Source: Marinobacterium arenosum (GTDB taxonomy: Bacteria; Pseudomonadota; Gammaproteobacteria; Pseudomonadales; Balneatricaceae). Taken from it: DNA of 64,000 nt. This document shows positions 1 through 8,547 of this stretch, piece after piece (positions within the stretch are counted from its first letter, which is position 1; the number at the start of each line of letters is the position of its first letter). The notes beneath the pieces were generated by a model. It was not told the origin of the DNA. It did no database searches and was given only the letters and a program-made list of their open reading frames with translations. The DNA lies in NCBI RefSeq assembly GCF_019795155.1, contig NZ_JAILYN010000015.1:1-64000 (forward strand), given 5' to 3'. The translations under genes and the position numbers were made by a program.

Positions 1-1
1 G

Positions 2-85
2 CTGGGCGCCGCCATGCGCAAGCTGGTACACATCTGTTTCGGTGTGGTGAAAAACCAGCAAGAATTCCAACCACAACTGCCGTAA
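2..85 (+). CDS. IS110-type transposase, C-terminal end only (runs off left edge)
   Basis: The first 28 codons in the window, ending in TAA, read AAMRKLVHICFGVVKNQ and then EFQPQLP. This resembles the usual C-terminus of IS110/IS1111 transposases (AAMRKLLHI-FGVLK-N). Only the tail is visible, so completeness cannot be judged. No terminal inverted repeat is obvious in the next 30 bases, as expected for IS110 elements, many of which lack them. The call rests on a short match and is moderately secure. Confidence 0.6.
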   Translation: MGAAMRKLVHICFGVVKNQQEFQPQLP

Positions 86-118
86 AAGGCCGTTGTGGCC
101 GGAATCGAGAGATGGTAT

Positions 119-302
119 CTACGAAGTGCGGAACCCGGTAGGAGGAGCTTCAGCCGCGACCCTCGGTAGTTGTTTCGAAGTTCGCGGCCTGTCGCCCGCA
201 GAGCGGGCTGCTACGAAGTGCAGAACCCGGTAGGAGGGGCTTCAGCCGCGACCCTCGGTAGTTGTTTCGAAGTTCGTGGCCTGTCGCCCTCGGAGCGGGC
301 TG
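119..302. repeat. Tandem pair of 92-bp REP-like repeats
   Basis: Positions 119-210 and 211-302 are two head-to-tail copies of a 92-bp unit that differ at only a few bases. Each copy contains GTAGGAG(G/A)GGCTTCAGCCGCGAC, cited here only as a motif, which resembles the REP cores of Pseudomonas-like genomes. A truncated third start (CTACGAAG) follows at 303. The stretch 303-433 holds no gene that I can support. The array lies between an IS110 transposase tail and a replication gene. Confidence 0.85.
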
Positions 303-433
303 CTACGAAGCCCCTTGTAGGGCGCCACCTGGGGCGCCAAACCTATAAACTACTGCCTTCGCACCGGACTCTCCGGCTTGAAGAACGACTTACCGCTTAA
401 AGCTTGTCGCTTACAGCTCCGTTGTGCCGAAAC

Positions 434-1228
434 TCATTCCGGCAGCGGCTCGCGAATCCCTTTTTCCAGGCACTGCTGCTGCGCCTGCTTGCGGAACCGC
501 GCCCGGGTGCGACTGCCCTTGGGCTTGGTCATGTAATAGAGCAGTTTGCTGGCCTCATCCATCTCCAGACCGGCCGCCTCGGCCCAGGCCTGCATCCGCT
601 CGATACGGGTGTTGTCCTGCTGGTCCGGCAAGCCCTTCTGCACCGGCTGATCCAGCTGCTCGCCATTGCGTACCCGTCGGCAGCAGATCTCGTAGTTGTA
701 GCTGAAGGCCTTGAACATCCGCTCTTCCGGTTCGCTACGCAATTCGAACCAGCCGGTCTCACGACCGGCCTGGTAGACGGCGGCGTGGCTCCACTGGTGG
801 CGGGTCGGTTCCAGCGCGAAGCGACAGGCTTCCTCATAGGCCCGGTGCGGTGAAGGCAGGCCAAAGTTACCCTGCTGCTCGCGCAGGATCGCCAGAAATT
901 CGGATACGGTCGGCATCCAGGCCAACTGCTCCTTGCAGTGGTCGATCGCCGCCACCAGCTCGGCCTCGCCGTAACCACGCAGGCTCAGCGCCCACTCCCG
1001 CTTGGCGATGCGGATCTCGGCGTCACTTTCGAAACAGCTCTTGAACTTATGGCCGTAGATCGCCATGAAGCGCGCGAAGATCATATTGACCAGCGCTTTG
1101 GTCTCCATCGAAATACTGTCGGCGCGCGGCGCTTCAGCGCCCGGATCACCAGTCGGTGTCGCGGATGTCCATGATGGCTGCGGTAACCCGTTTGCGGTTT
1201 TCGCGAGAATCTCGGCGGGGGTTTTCAT
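434..1228 (-). CDS. Lambda P-like replication protein (putative DnaB helicase loader)
   Basis: About 264 residues. The central part has the layout of phage lambda replication protein P: an (I/V)-F-x-x-(F/L) helix, then IRIAKREWALSLRGYG (lambda: NEIRRQWVLAFRENG), then a PTVSEFLA segment, a Trp-Ser-His-Ala helix, and a C-terminal RVRNGEQLDQPVQKGLP like the lambda 'RINRGEAIPEPVKQLP'. Lambda P loads the replicative helicase DnaB at origins. The start at 1228 is preceded by AGGTG six bases away, giving an 83-bp overlap with the upstream dnaT-like gene. The alternative ATG at 1108 would avoid the overlap but has no SD. The gene order mimics enterobacterial dnaT-dnaC, with a P-type loader in the DnaC position. 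Chromosomal role is inferred. Confidence 0.72.
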   Translation of the reverse strand: MKTPAEILAKTANGLPQPSWTSATPTGDPGAEAPRADSISMETKALVNMIFARFMAIYGHKFKSCFESDAEIRIAKREWALSLRGYGEAELVAAIDHCKEQLAWMPTVSEFLAILREQQGNFGLPSPHRAYEEACRFALEPTRHQWSHAAVYQAGRETGWFELRSEPEERMFKAFSYNYEICCRRVRNGEQLDQPVQKGLPDQQDNTRIERMQAWAEAAGLEMDEASKLLYYMTKPKGSRTRARFRKQAQQQCLEKGIREPLPE

Positions 1229-2072
1229 TGCTTGCACCTGCTTCGTTATCCTGGTTTCGTTGACGGGCTTCACGGGTCTGCTTGCGGATCCACTCGCGCT
1301 TCACCCAGGCCAGGAACTTCTGGTCCCAGTTGCTCTCCTTACGGTCTTTATTCGACCAGTAAAGCCGGAATTCGTCCAGCAACTCCTCGGCATATTCATT
1401 TGGAATACTGTGCCGCGGCAATAGTTCGAAAAAGGTGTTCGACGGCCGCCACTCCATATGCATCTCCTGCAACAGCTGGTTGCGTTCCTCATGCATCTGG
1501 AAGTTTTGATGCAGCTCGTCGACCGAGTTGATGGTGCCGCCCCGCTGCCAGCCGATACTGCCGCCAAAGGTGGGCGCCGGGCCACGCTGCTGCATCAGGT
1601 TGGCATGGTTGATATGGCGTCGCTGCACCCGACGCACCGGCGGCGGGGTATCGCGAACCGGCAGCTGGCGGAGCGGCTCCTGCCAGTTTTCCTGCGCGAT
1701 CGGCTGGCGGGATACCGGCGGCATCTCCTGCACGGCGTCCGGCCAGGGCTCCTCCGCTACCGGCAGCTCTGCCGCCGGCGTCGGCAAGCTCTTCAGCACC
1801 ACCTGGCCATCCTCCTGAAAACCGACCTCGACCTGGTCAAGGGCCACCAGCTCAGCGGTTACCGTCGCCAGTTGCTCTTCATCCCAGAACGGCATCAGGC
1901 CCAGCCACTGCTGCCGGCCCAATGACACTTGCAGGCCACCGTCCTCATCCGGTTGGCCCAGCATCGCCAGCAGGGAGTGGTAACGCTGTAACAGCAAGGC
2001 GCCCTCCAGGCCGAATTCGGCAATCTGGGAGGGGTATACCAATAGCGGTTGTTCAGGGCTGGATATCGCCAT
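1146..2072 (-). CDS. DnaT-like primosomal protein
   Basis: 308 residues. The C-terminal part, from about residue 205, carries the DnaT single-strand DNA-binding signature: MEWRPSNTFFELL, then a Phe/Tyr-Trp helix (EFRLYWSNKDR) and NWDQKFLAWVKREW. DnaT acts in PriA-dependent restart by helping to recruit the DnaB-loader complex. The N-terminal 110 residues (LVYPSQIAEFGLEGALLLQRYHS) look like a small winged-helix or oligomerisation domain. The middle is Pro/Arg-rich and probably disordered. ATG 2072 was chosen because the longer frame begins inside the terminator of the preceding CBS gene. It overlaps and is probably co-transcribed with the P-like gene. Confidence 0.75.
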   Translation of the reverse strand: MAISSPEQPLLVYPSQIAEFGLEGALLLQRYHSLLAMLGQPDEDGGLQVSLGRQQWLGLMPFWDEEQLATVTAELVALDQVEVGFQEDGQVVLKSLPTPAAELPVAEEPWPDAVQEMPPVSRQPIAQENWQEPLRQLPVRDTPPPVRRVQRRHINHANLMQQRGPAPTFGGSIGWQRGGTINSVDELHQNFQMHEERNQLLQEMHMEWRPSNTFFELLPRHSIPNEYAEELLDEFRLYWSNKDRKESNWDQKFLAWVKREWIRKQTREARQRNQDNEAGASNENPRRDSRENRKRVTAAIMDIRDTDW

Positions 2073-2094
2073 AGATCTGCTCTGGTTGTTAAGA

Positions 2095-2123
2095 CAAAAA
2101 AGCCGCAACCGGGGGCTGCGGCT
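2095..2123 (-). terminator. Rho-independent terminator of the CBS-domain gene
   Basis: AGCCGCA (2101-2107) pairs with TGCGGCT (2117-2123), and on the minus strand the stem is followed by a run of Us (2096-2100). It lies 21 bp past the stop of the CBS gene. Confidence 0.8.
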
Positions 2124-2143
2124 CTGTTTGGTTCATGCTGTGC

Positions 2144-2551
2144 TCAGCCGTCCTGAGCGAACTCTTCCACCGCCCGCAATACGTCGCAGCGGCTGATCTG
2201 GCCGACCAGCCTGCCGTGATGCACCACCGGCAAGCGGCGCCGGCCGCGCTCGATAAAGATCTTCGACACCGCAATGATATCGGCGTCATGCTCCACGGTT
2301 TCCACAGTGCGCGTCATGTAGTCGCCGACGACGCCGCCCATCTCCTCTTCATGGTAGGTCAGCGCCAGGATCGCCCGCAGGCAATCCAGTTCCGACAGAA
2401 TACCGGCCAGCCGGCCCTGTTCATCAACCACCGGCGCACCGGAGATACGGTGTTCCTGCAGTAACCGGATCGCCGTGAACAGCTGGGTATCCGGCGTAAA
2501 GGTGACCAGGCTTTCGGTCATGTAATCCCTGGCTTTGACTGATCGCAACAT
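2144..2551 (-). CDS. Tandem CBS-domain protein
   Basis: 135 residues forming one Bateman module and nothing else. CBS1 begins near residue 5 (ARDYMTESLVTFTPDTQL ... GAPVVDEQGRLAGILSELD) and CBS2 near residue 75 (VGDYMTRTVETVEHDADI ... RLPVVHHGRLVGQISRCDV). Such stand-alone pairs bind adenine nucleotides and usually regulate a partner protein, which cannot be named here. ATG 2551 has an AAGGAG SD with ideal spacing. The gene appears monocistronic, with its own terminator. Confidence 0.9.
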   Translation of the reverse strand: MLRSVKARDYMTESLVTFTPDTQLFTAIRLLQEHRISGAPVVDEQGRLAGILSELDCLRAILALTYHEEEMGGVVGDYMTRTVETVEHDADIIAVSKIFIERGRRRLPVVHHGRLVGQISRCDVLRAVEEFAQDG

Positions 2552-2660
2552 GGCTATTCTCCTTGGCATCGAACGGAGCTGCCGGTGGGTCGAAGACCGC
2601 GTCCAGATCCGTTACGTCAAAACCAAGCGTAGTCCAGCCGGGATTGAAAACGCATTGATG

Positions 2661-3515
2661 TCAGTTAAACACCACCGTTTTATTGCCCTGCACCAGGATC
2701 TTGTCCTCCAGGTGCCAGCGCAGGCCGCGCGACAGTACGGTCTTCTCCACGTCACGCCCCAGCCGGACCATCTCTTCCGGCAGGTCGCGATGGCTGATGC
2801 GAATCACATCCTGATCGATGATCGGCCCGGCATCCAGTTCCTGGGTCACATAGTGACAGGTGGCGCCGATCAGCTTGACGCCGCGTTCATGCGCCTGGTG
2901 ATAGGGCTTGGCACCGGCGAACGACGGCAGGAAGCTGTGGTGGATATTGATCACCCGGCGCTCGTACTCGGCGCAGATATCGGCCGGCAGGATCTGCATA
3001 TAGCGCGCCAGCACCACCACATCGGCCTGGTGCTCGCGGATCAGCTCGCTGACCCGGTCGAAGTGCGGTTGCTTGTCGGCCGGGTCGACCGGTACATGGT
3101 AATACGGGATCTTGTGCCACTCGACCATGCTGCGCAGGTCGTCATGGTTGGAGATCACGCAGGGGATCTCGCAATCCAGTTCGCCTTCGTGGTAGCGGTA
3201 CAGCAGATCCGCCAGGCAGTGCGCTTCGCGGCTGGCCATCAGCACCACCCGTTTCGGCTTGTTGGAATCGCTGATCTGCCAGCTCATGTTGAACGACTGG
3301 GCGATCGGCGAAAACGCCTCCTCCAGCTGCTCCAGGGTAAACGGCAGCGAGCCGGCACTGATCTCCACCCGCATGAAGAACCAGCCGGTGGTCGGGTCGG
3401 AGTGCTGGTTGGCATCGGCAATCGAACCGCCGTGGCTGGAGATGAAGTTACTGACCATTGCCACGATCCCCACCCGATCCGGGCAGGACAGTACTAGACG
3501 ATACCGACGGTCCAT
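2661..3515 (-). CDS. purU: Formyltetrahydrofolate deformylase
   Basis: 284 residues, the normal PurU length. PurU hydrolyses 10-formyl-THF to formate and THF, balancing the one-carbon pool and supplying formate to PurT. The N-terminal ACT domain (residues 6-80: RLVLSCPDRVGIVAMVSNFI) is followed by a formyltransferase fold. The catalytic Asn-His-Asp set is visible in INIHHSFLPSF and ELDAGPIIDQD. The start is ATG 3515 with an upstream GGGGAG. It is followed on the same strand by the CBS gene after a 110-bp gap and preceded by phhB. Confidence 0.95.
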   Translation of the reverse strand: MDRRYRLVLSCPDRVGIVAMVSNFISSHGGSIADANQHSDPTTGWFFMRVEISAGSLPFTLEQLEEAFSPIAQSFNMSWQISDSNKPKRVVLMASREAHCLADLLYRYHEGELDCEIPCVISNHDDLRSMVEWHKIPYYHVPVDPADKQPHFDRVSELIREHQADVVVLARYMQILPADICAEYERRVINIHHSFLPSFAGAKPYHQAHERGVKLIGATCHYVTQELDAGPIIDQDVIRISHRDLPEEMVRLGRDVEKTVLSRGLRWHLEDKILVQGNKTVVFN

Positions 3516-3588
3516 GAAAGCGCTAACTCCCCAAGCAATTTCGCAAAGGGCGACATTTTATCAGCTTATTGGGGGGGAACAATGCAAA

Positions 3589-3936
3589 TCAGCCGATGCC
3601 GTCGAACAGCGCATCGGTATGGGCCGCGCAGATAAAGTCATTCAGGTGCAGGCCGTTGATCTTATGGGTATACCAGACCACCTTGACCTGCCCCCAACCG
3701 GTGGTCAGTTCCGGATGGTGGCCCATCCGCTCGGCCAGCGCTCCGACCTCGTTGGTAAACGCCAGCGCGCTGACAAAATCGCGAAAATGGTAGAGCCGCT
3801 CCAGCCGCGCCACGCCGCCGGCCCGGTGGATCGCCCAGTCCGGAATCTGCGCCAATAACTCCTTGGCTTGCTTGTCGTCGACCTCCGGCGCACCGGCCCG
3901 GCAGGCCTCGCAATGAGACTTGATCAGCTCTGGCAT
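3589..3936 (-). CDS. phhB: Pterin-4-alpha-carbinolamine dehydratase
   Basis: 115 residues. The DCoH/PCD fold shows its active-site signature, GHHPELTTGWGQVKVVWYTH. The enzyme dehydrates 4a-hydroxytetrahydrobiopterin to recycle the cofactor of phenylalanine hydroxylase. In organisms without PhhA it is thought to serve molybdopterin or folate chemistry. No phenylalanine hydroxylase gene lies in the window. The start at 3936 is chosen because GGAGAT sits eight bases upstream; the longer frame to 3966 has no SD. It is divergent from the AlkB-like gene. Confidence 0.92.
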   Translation of the reverse strand: MPELIKSHCEACRAGAPEVDDKQAKELLAQIPDWAIHRAGGVARLERLYHFRDFVSALAFTNEVGALAERMGHHPELTTGWGQVKVVWYTHKINGLHLNDFICAAHTDALFDGIG

Positions 3937-4001
3937 AGCTTTATCTCCGTTGTCTGTCATCAGCATAGATCAGATTCGGGTACACTTTTGGCAAACGGAC
4001 A

Positions 4002-4616
4002 ATGCCAGACACCATGACCATCCAGACCATCGAACTGCCCGGCGGCAAGCTGACCTACTATCCCGAGTTTTTGGCAACCGAACAGGCCGACCGGTTACTC
4101 GATCAACTCGCCGCCGGGGTTGCCTGGCGCCAGGACCGCATCCGACTGTTCGGCAAGGAGCACCCGATCCCCCGGCTGCAGGCGTTCCAGGGCGAGCCCG
4201 GTCTGAGCTACCGCTACTCCAACCTGTGCTTGCAGAGCAGCCCCTGGCACCCCGCCCTGCCCCCCTTGCTCGACCGGCTGGCACAGCTGTGCGGCCAGCG
4301 TTTCAATTGCGTACTGCTGAACCTGTACCGCGACGGCCAGGACAGCATGGGCTGGCACAGCGACGACGAATCGGAACTGGGCGCCAATCCGCGGATCGCC
4401 TCGCTGAGCCTGGGCGCCAGTCGGCGCTTCCTGCTGCGCCACCGCAAGCACACCGAGCTCGACAAACAGGAACTGCTGCTCGAACACGGCTCGCTGCTGC
4501 TGATGGAGGGTGCGCTGCAACATAACTGGCAGCATTCGCTACCGCGCAGCCGCCGGGTCGGCCAGTGCCGGGTTAACCTCACCTTCCGCCATATCCTGCC
4601 GTCCACGACTGAATGA
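4002..4616 (+). CDS. alkB: AlkB-like 2-oxoglutarate/Fe(II) dioxygenase
   Basis: 204 residues (200 if ATG 4014 is used). This is the compact ALKBH2/3-like type of DNA-repair demethylase, which removes N1-methyladenine and N3-methylcytosine lesions oxidatively. The substrate-recognition and iron-binding segment NLYRDGQDSMGWHSDDE supplies the His and Asp ligands. WQHSLPRSRRVGQCRVNLTFR-type residues near 175-195 supply the second His and the 2-oxoglutarate-binding Arg pair. No Ada gene is adjacent. It is divergent from phhB and about 135 bp upstream of the GGDEF/EAL gene. The family is certain; the exact substrate is inferred. Confidence 0.88.
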   Translation: MPDTMTIQTIELPGGKLTYYPEFLATEQADRLLDQLAAGVAWRQDRIRLFGKEHPIPRLQAFQGEPGLSYRYSNLCLQSSPWHPALPPLLDRLAQLCGQRFNCVLLNLYRDGQDSMGWHSDDESELGANPRIASLSLGASRRFLLRHRKHTELDKQELLLEHGSLLLMEGALQHNWQHSLPRSRRVGQCRVNLTFRHILPSTTE

Positions 4617-4751
4617 GCAACAATCGCTGTTAAACGGAAAATATGTGCTTAACTTAGAGGGCCTATCAATCAGGCTATCAGGAGCCAGCCCCACAGCTCT
4701 CTGATCGGAGCCAAGCGAATATAGTCGTTATGCAACAGGGACGATTGCCAG

Positions 4752-7475
4752 ATGCAGCCGGATAAAGTCGACGCGTTTCGCCCGCACAGCCCGGCCGAGA
4801 TGGATTGCATTTTGCGCCTGCAGCGCGAGATCCTGGAACATATCGCCGCCAACAAACCCGCCGATTTCTCTCTGGAACGGATCTGCCGCTTCCTTGAGCG
4901 GGCAGTGCCGGGGGCGATCAGCTCGATCATGTTGCAGGATCCACTGCACCAGTCGCTCGAAGTGGTCTGCGCGCCCAGCGTGCCGGAATCCCAGTGGCCA
5001 ACCTACGCCCGGCTGATTCCCGACAATCACTGCGCCCGTTGCGACAGCTGCGACAACCAACCAATCCCGTTTCGCTGCCCGCTCGCCCGGCACCGCAACC
5101 ACGCCAGCGACGCTTCTCTGGCGACAGACCCGCCACCGTCCAACTGGGCCTTTCCGATCTTCGCCGACGGCGACAATATGATCGGCTGCGTCTCGCTGAC
5201 CGGCGACACCCCGCAATCGCCGGAGCCCTTTCACACCCGGCTGCTGGACGCCGCCGCCCACCTGGCCAGCATCGCGATTCGTCGCGAACAGATCCACCAG
5301 GCGCTGCGGGCCACCACCGTACGACTACAGCAGATCACCAACGCCCTGCCCGGCGTGGTATTCCAGTACCGCCAGGACAGCGATGGCCACTGCGGTTTCA
5401 GCTATCTGAGCCGACAGTCAGAAACCCTGCTCGGCCTGGATCGTACCAAATTGATCAACAGCTTTTCCGGCTTCTGGCAGCGCCTCCATCCGGATGACCG
5501 AGAACCGTTCAACCACAGCCTGCAGCGATCGCAACAACAGCAGTGCAGCTGGCAACTGGAATTCCGGCTGTTCGATGACCAAGGGGTTGAGCACTGGATT
5601 CAGGGCCGGGCACTACCGGAAGATGCCGCCCCCGATGGCAGCCAGGTCTGGAACGGCATTTTGCTCGACCTGACCGACAGCAAGGCCAACGAGCAGCGGC
5701 TGCACCTGGCGGCAACCGCTTTTGCCACTACCAGCGAGGGGATCCTGATCACCGATCCCGACAACCGGATCAGCGACGTCAACCTGGCCTGCTGCCGGCT
5801 ATTCGGCTACCAGCGCGAAGAACTGATCGGCCAGACACCGGCATTGCTGAATGCCGGCCATCACGACGCTGCTTTTTTCGAGGCGCTATGGCAACACCTC
5901 GAGCAACACGACCACTGGCAGGGTGAAATATGGAACTGCCACAAGAACGGTGAAAAACACCCCTACAACCTCCATATCCGGGTGGTACGGGATGAGCACG
6001 GCCGGGTCAGCCACCGGGTGGCGGTCTATGCCGATATCGGCCACCTGCGGGCCTCCGAGGAACAGGTCCGCTACCTGACCGATCACGATCGACTGACCCA
6101 GTTGCCCAACCGCTCGCTGTTCAATCAGAACGTCGAGCTCTGGCTAAAGAATCAGTCCACACTGGCGGTGCTGATGCTGGACCTCGATCGCTTCAAGCAT
6201 ATCAACGACGCCCTCGGCCATACCGCAGGCGATCGCCTGCTGACCCAGGTTGGCAACCGACTGCAGCAACAACTGAGCCCGGTCGACCTGCTAGCGCGCA
6301 TCGGCGGTGACGAGTTCGCAATCCTGCTGCCGATGGCGAAATCGGCGGCGGAGGCCGAACAGGTCGCCAGTCGGATCAACCTCGCCCTGAACCAGCCGTT
6401 CGACATCAGCGGCCAGCGCTACTTCACCACCGCATCGATCGGCATCGCCATCGCCCCGCAACACGGCAGTCACATGGAGACTCTGGTCAGGAACGCCGGC
6501 ACGGCCCTGCATCACGCCAAGAAGCACGGCCGCGATACCAGCCAGCTGTACCGCAGCGAACTGACCGAACGGGTCAATAACTGGTTACGGATGGAACCGG
6601 AGTTGCGCCGGGCACTGGATCAGCAGCAGTTCGAGCTCTACTACCAACCACAGGTCGAGGCCGCCAGCGGCCGCATGATAGGCGCAGAGGCCCTGCTGCG
6701 CTGGTGCCATCCGACGCTTGGCGTGGTTTCACCCAACCAGTTCCTGCCGATCGCCGAAGAGATCGGCCTGATTCCGCGTATCGGCAACTGGGTTCTCAAT
6801 AGCGCCTGCGCCCAGCTGGCCCGCTGGATCGAAGAGGGTTTGTCGCAATTCCGGCTGTCGATCAACCTGGCCGGCCCTCAGATCAGCCAGCCCGGTCTGG
6901 TGGAGCGAATGGCGCAGTTACTGCAGCAGTACCAGCTGCCACCACAGATGCTGGAGCTGGAGATCCTGGAGACCTTCGTGATGGAGAATGAAGCCCAGAC
7001 CCTGGCGGTATTGGACGGGCTCTCTGAACTGGGTATCGAGTTGGCACTGGATGATTTCGGTACCGGCTACTCATCGCTGGCCTATCTGAAGAAGCTGCCG
7101 ATCAGCAAGGTCAAGATCGACCAGTCGCTGGTGCACGATATCCCCAACGATCGCACCAGCACCGCGATCGCCAGTGCCACCGTAAAACTGGGCAAGAGTC
7201 TGCAGCTGAAAACCTGCGCCGAGGGGGTGGAGAACGCCGCCCAGCAGCAGTTCTTCCAACAACAACGCTGCGACCAACTACAGGGCTACCTGTTCAGCCA
7301 GCCGCTGACGGCCGATCAGCTACGGCAACAGTTGGTCGAATGTGGCCGGATTGCCGGTGAAGCCAGTCCGGCCCCGCCGACTCCCCGTTTCGATTCGTTT
7401 AGAGCAGACGCCCCCAGCTGGCCAGCCAGTCGGCTGCCGCCTCGTCGGCATCCGGCGTTTCGCAGGCGTCGATAA
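4752..7475 (+). CDS. GAF-PAS-PAS-GGDEF-EAL cyclic-di-GMP signalling protein
   Basis: 907 residues. Domain order: GAF (about 15-185, with a Cys cluster CARCDSC...CPLA), PAS1 (about 190-310), PAS2 (about 318-440, ATTSEGILITDPDNRI), GGDEF (about 445-605, intact RIGGDEFAI near 516-524), EAL (about 620-865, GAEALLRW at 644-651 and DDFGTGYSSL from 767). Both catalytic motifs look intact, so it could make and/or degrade c-di-GMP. There is no membrane segment, so it is cytoplasmic. The last 35 residues (Pro/Arg-rich) are not EAL sequence and run 77 bp antisense into the flavodoxin gene. The stimulus is unknown. Confidence 0.93.
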   Translation: MQPDKVDAFRPHSPAEMDCILRLQREILEHIAANKPADFSLERICRFLERAVPGAISSIMLQDPLHQSLEVVCAPSVPESQWPTYARLIPDNHCARCDSCDNQPIPFRCPLARHRNHASDASLATDPPPSNWAFPIFADGDNMIGCVSLTGDTPQSPEPFHTRLLDAAAHLASIAIRREQIHQALRATTVRLQQITNALPGVVFQYRQDSDGHCGFSYLSRQSETLLGLDRTKLINSFSGFWQRLHPDDREPFNHSLQRSQQQQCSWQLEFRLFDDQGVEHWIQGRALPEDAAPDGSQVWNGILLDLTDSKANEQRLHLAATAFATTSEGILITDPDNRISDVNLACCRLFGYQREELIGQTPALLNAGHHDAAFFEALWQHLEQHDHWQGEIWNCHKNGEKHPYNLHIRVVRDEHGRVSHRVAVYADIGHLRASEEQVRYLTDHDRLTQLPNRSLFNQNVELWLKNQSTLAVLMLDLDRFKHINDALGHTAGDRLLTQVGNRLQQQLSPVDLLARIGGDEFAILLPMAKSAAEAEQVASRINLALNQPFDISGQRYFTTASIGIAIAPQHGSHMETLVRNAGTALHHAKKHGRDTSQLYRSELTERVNNWLRMEPELRRALDQQQFELYYQPQVEAASGRMIGAEALLRWCHPTLGVVSPNQFLPIAEEIGLIPRIGNWVLNSACAQLARWIEEGLSQFRLSINLAGPQISQPGLVERMAQLLQQYQLPPQMLELEILETFVMENEAQTLAVLDGLSELGIELALDDFGTGYSSLAYLKKLPISKVKIDQSLVHDIPNDRTSTAIASATVKLGKSLQLKTCAEGVENAAQQQFFQQQRCDQLQGYLFSQPLTADQLRQQLVECGRIAGEASPAPPTPRFDSFRADAPSWPASRLPPRRHPAFRRRR

Positions 7476-7845
7476 ACAGTGTTTCGCCCACCGGCCTGGC
7501 CTGCAGATCGCGTAGCAGATCCGCCATAAGCCGTCCGGCTTCGGCAAAATCCGGGTAGCCGCTGTCACCCAACGCGATCACCCCGAAGCGGGCTTCCGGT
7601 ATCAGCGGGAATCGATCCTGCAACTGGGTATACAGCGGCAGCAGGTTATCGGGCAGCTCTCCCTGGCCGGTAGTCGAGGTAATGACAAGGATCACGTCCA
7701 GCTCATCGTCCACCAGCTGTTCCAGCTGCGGATTGCTCAGCACACCGACCTGGTGCCCCATCTGCTGCAGCTGCAGCGCGCCGTCTTCCGCAATCTGCTG
7801 CGCGTTACCATATACCGAGCCAACCACCACCTTGATATTCGCCAT
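7399..7845 (-). CDS. Flavodoxin / MioC-like FMN protein
   Basis: 148 residues. Flavodoxin fold with the first FMN loop SVYGNAQQIAE, the second loop TSTTGQGELPDN, and the third around FGVIALGDSGYPDFAEAG. It is closer to MioC/short flavodoxins than to the long-chain type. The role is single-electron transfer; in E. coli MioC supports biotin synthase. GGAG lies six bases before ATG 7845. Its 3' end overlaps the convergent GGDEF/EAL gene by 77 bp, with no terminator between them. Confidence 0.88.
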   Translation of the reverse strand: MANIKVVVGSVYGNAQQIAEDGALQLQQMGHQVGVLSNPQLEQLVDDELDVILVITSTTGQGELPDNLLPLYTQLQDRFPLIPEARFGVIALGDSGYPDFAEAGRLMADLLRDLQARPVGETLFIDACETPDADEAAADWLASWGRLL

Positions 7846-8025
7846 CCAGTTCTCCGCCTCAATGCCATGGATAAACCGATATGGTAGAGAAATCGCGCGT
7901 GGATAAAAACCGACGCCGATCAGGGACAAGCTACAGCCGTGCTGCCGTTGCGGGTCTACAGCAGTTACCGGCAAAGTAGCGCCGGTACGCTAAAGTGATA
8001 GGAGGCGAAATAGCAGGAGGCAGCC

Positions 8026-8367
8026 ATGGCCAGTCAAACGTTCAAATCACTTCTCAGCAGCTGGCAGGAGCACAACAGACAGTGCGATGAACTTACCGAC
8101 ACTCAGGTTCGATTGAGCAAGCATGACCTGGTCAAACTGGAGGCGCTGGCCGAAACCTTTCACCTCGATACCCAGACGGTGATCGCCAGCCTGCTGCACC
8201 AGGCAATCTTCGAGATCGAAGAGAAGATGCCCTACGTACAAGGCAGCAAGGTAATCCGTATCGAGGAGGGCGAAGAGATCTTCGAGGATATCGGCCCAAC
8301 TCCGCGTTATTTGGCCGCGCAAAAAGATATCAGCCGAAAACACAACGGAAACGGCGAACCAGAATAG
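8026..8367 (+). CDS. Conserved hypothetical protein (Pseudomonas 'type 1 pili tip component'-like family)
   Basis: 113 residues with a strong AGGAGG SD. The pattern VRLSKHDLVKLEALAETFHLDTQTVIASLLHQAIFEIEEKMPY, quoted only in part here, looks like a ribbon-helix-helix or short helical DNA-binding unit. It is followed by the family tail (Y-V-QGSKVIRIEEGEEIFEDIGPTP). Similar small proteins in Pseudomonas carry the doubtful label 'type 1 pili tip component', and there is no signal peptide to support pilus export. Function unknown. It ends before a bidirectional terminator shared with phaB. Confidence 0.75.
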   Translation: MASQTFKSLLSSWQEHNRQCDELTDTQVRLSKHDLVKLEALAETFHLDTQTVIASLLHQAIFEIEEKMPYVQGSKVIRIEEGEEIFEDIGPTPRYLAAQKDISRKHNGNGEPE

Positions 8368-8474
8368 TAATTCTGTAATACAAAATCACTAACACAAAAA
8401 CATGCGCCAAGATAAATCATCCAGAATTTTATCGTGCCACTTTAATGAGCAACTAATCATTTGACTACTCAATA

Positions 8475-8503
8475 AAAAACACCCGCCGTAGCGGGTGTTT
8501 TTC
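8475..8503. terminator. Bidirectional Rho-independent terminator
   Basis: AAACACCCGC, loop CGTA, GCGGGTGTTT: a 10-bp perfect stem flanked by A-runs on the left and T-runs on the right. It can therefore stop both the rightward small gene and the leftward phaB transcript. Confidence 0.92.
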
Positions 8504-8547
8504 ATTATGGTGCAGCAGCCTTTTATTCAGCTGTTTAATGCATCAGA

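Noticed and set aside
404-853. Open frames on the plus strand across the P-like gene
   Set aside because: They are antisense to a frame with clear lambda P similarity, and have no SD or recognisable motif.
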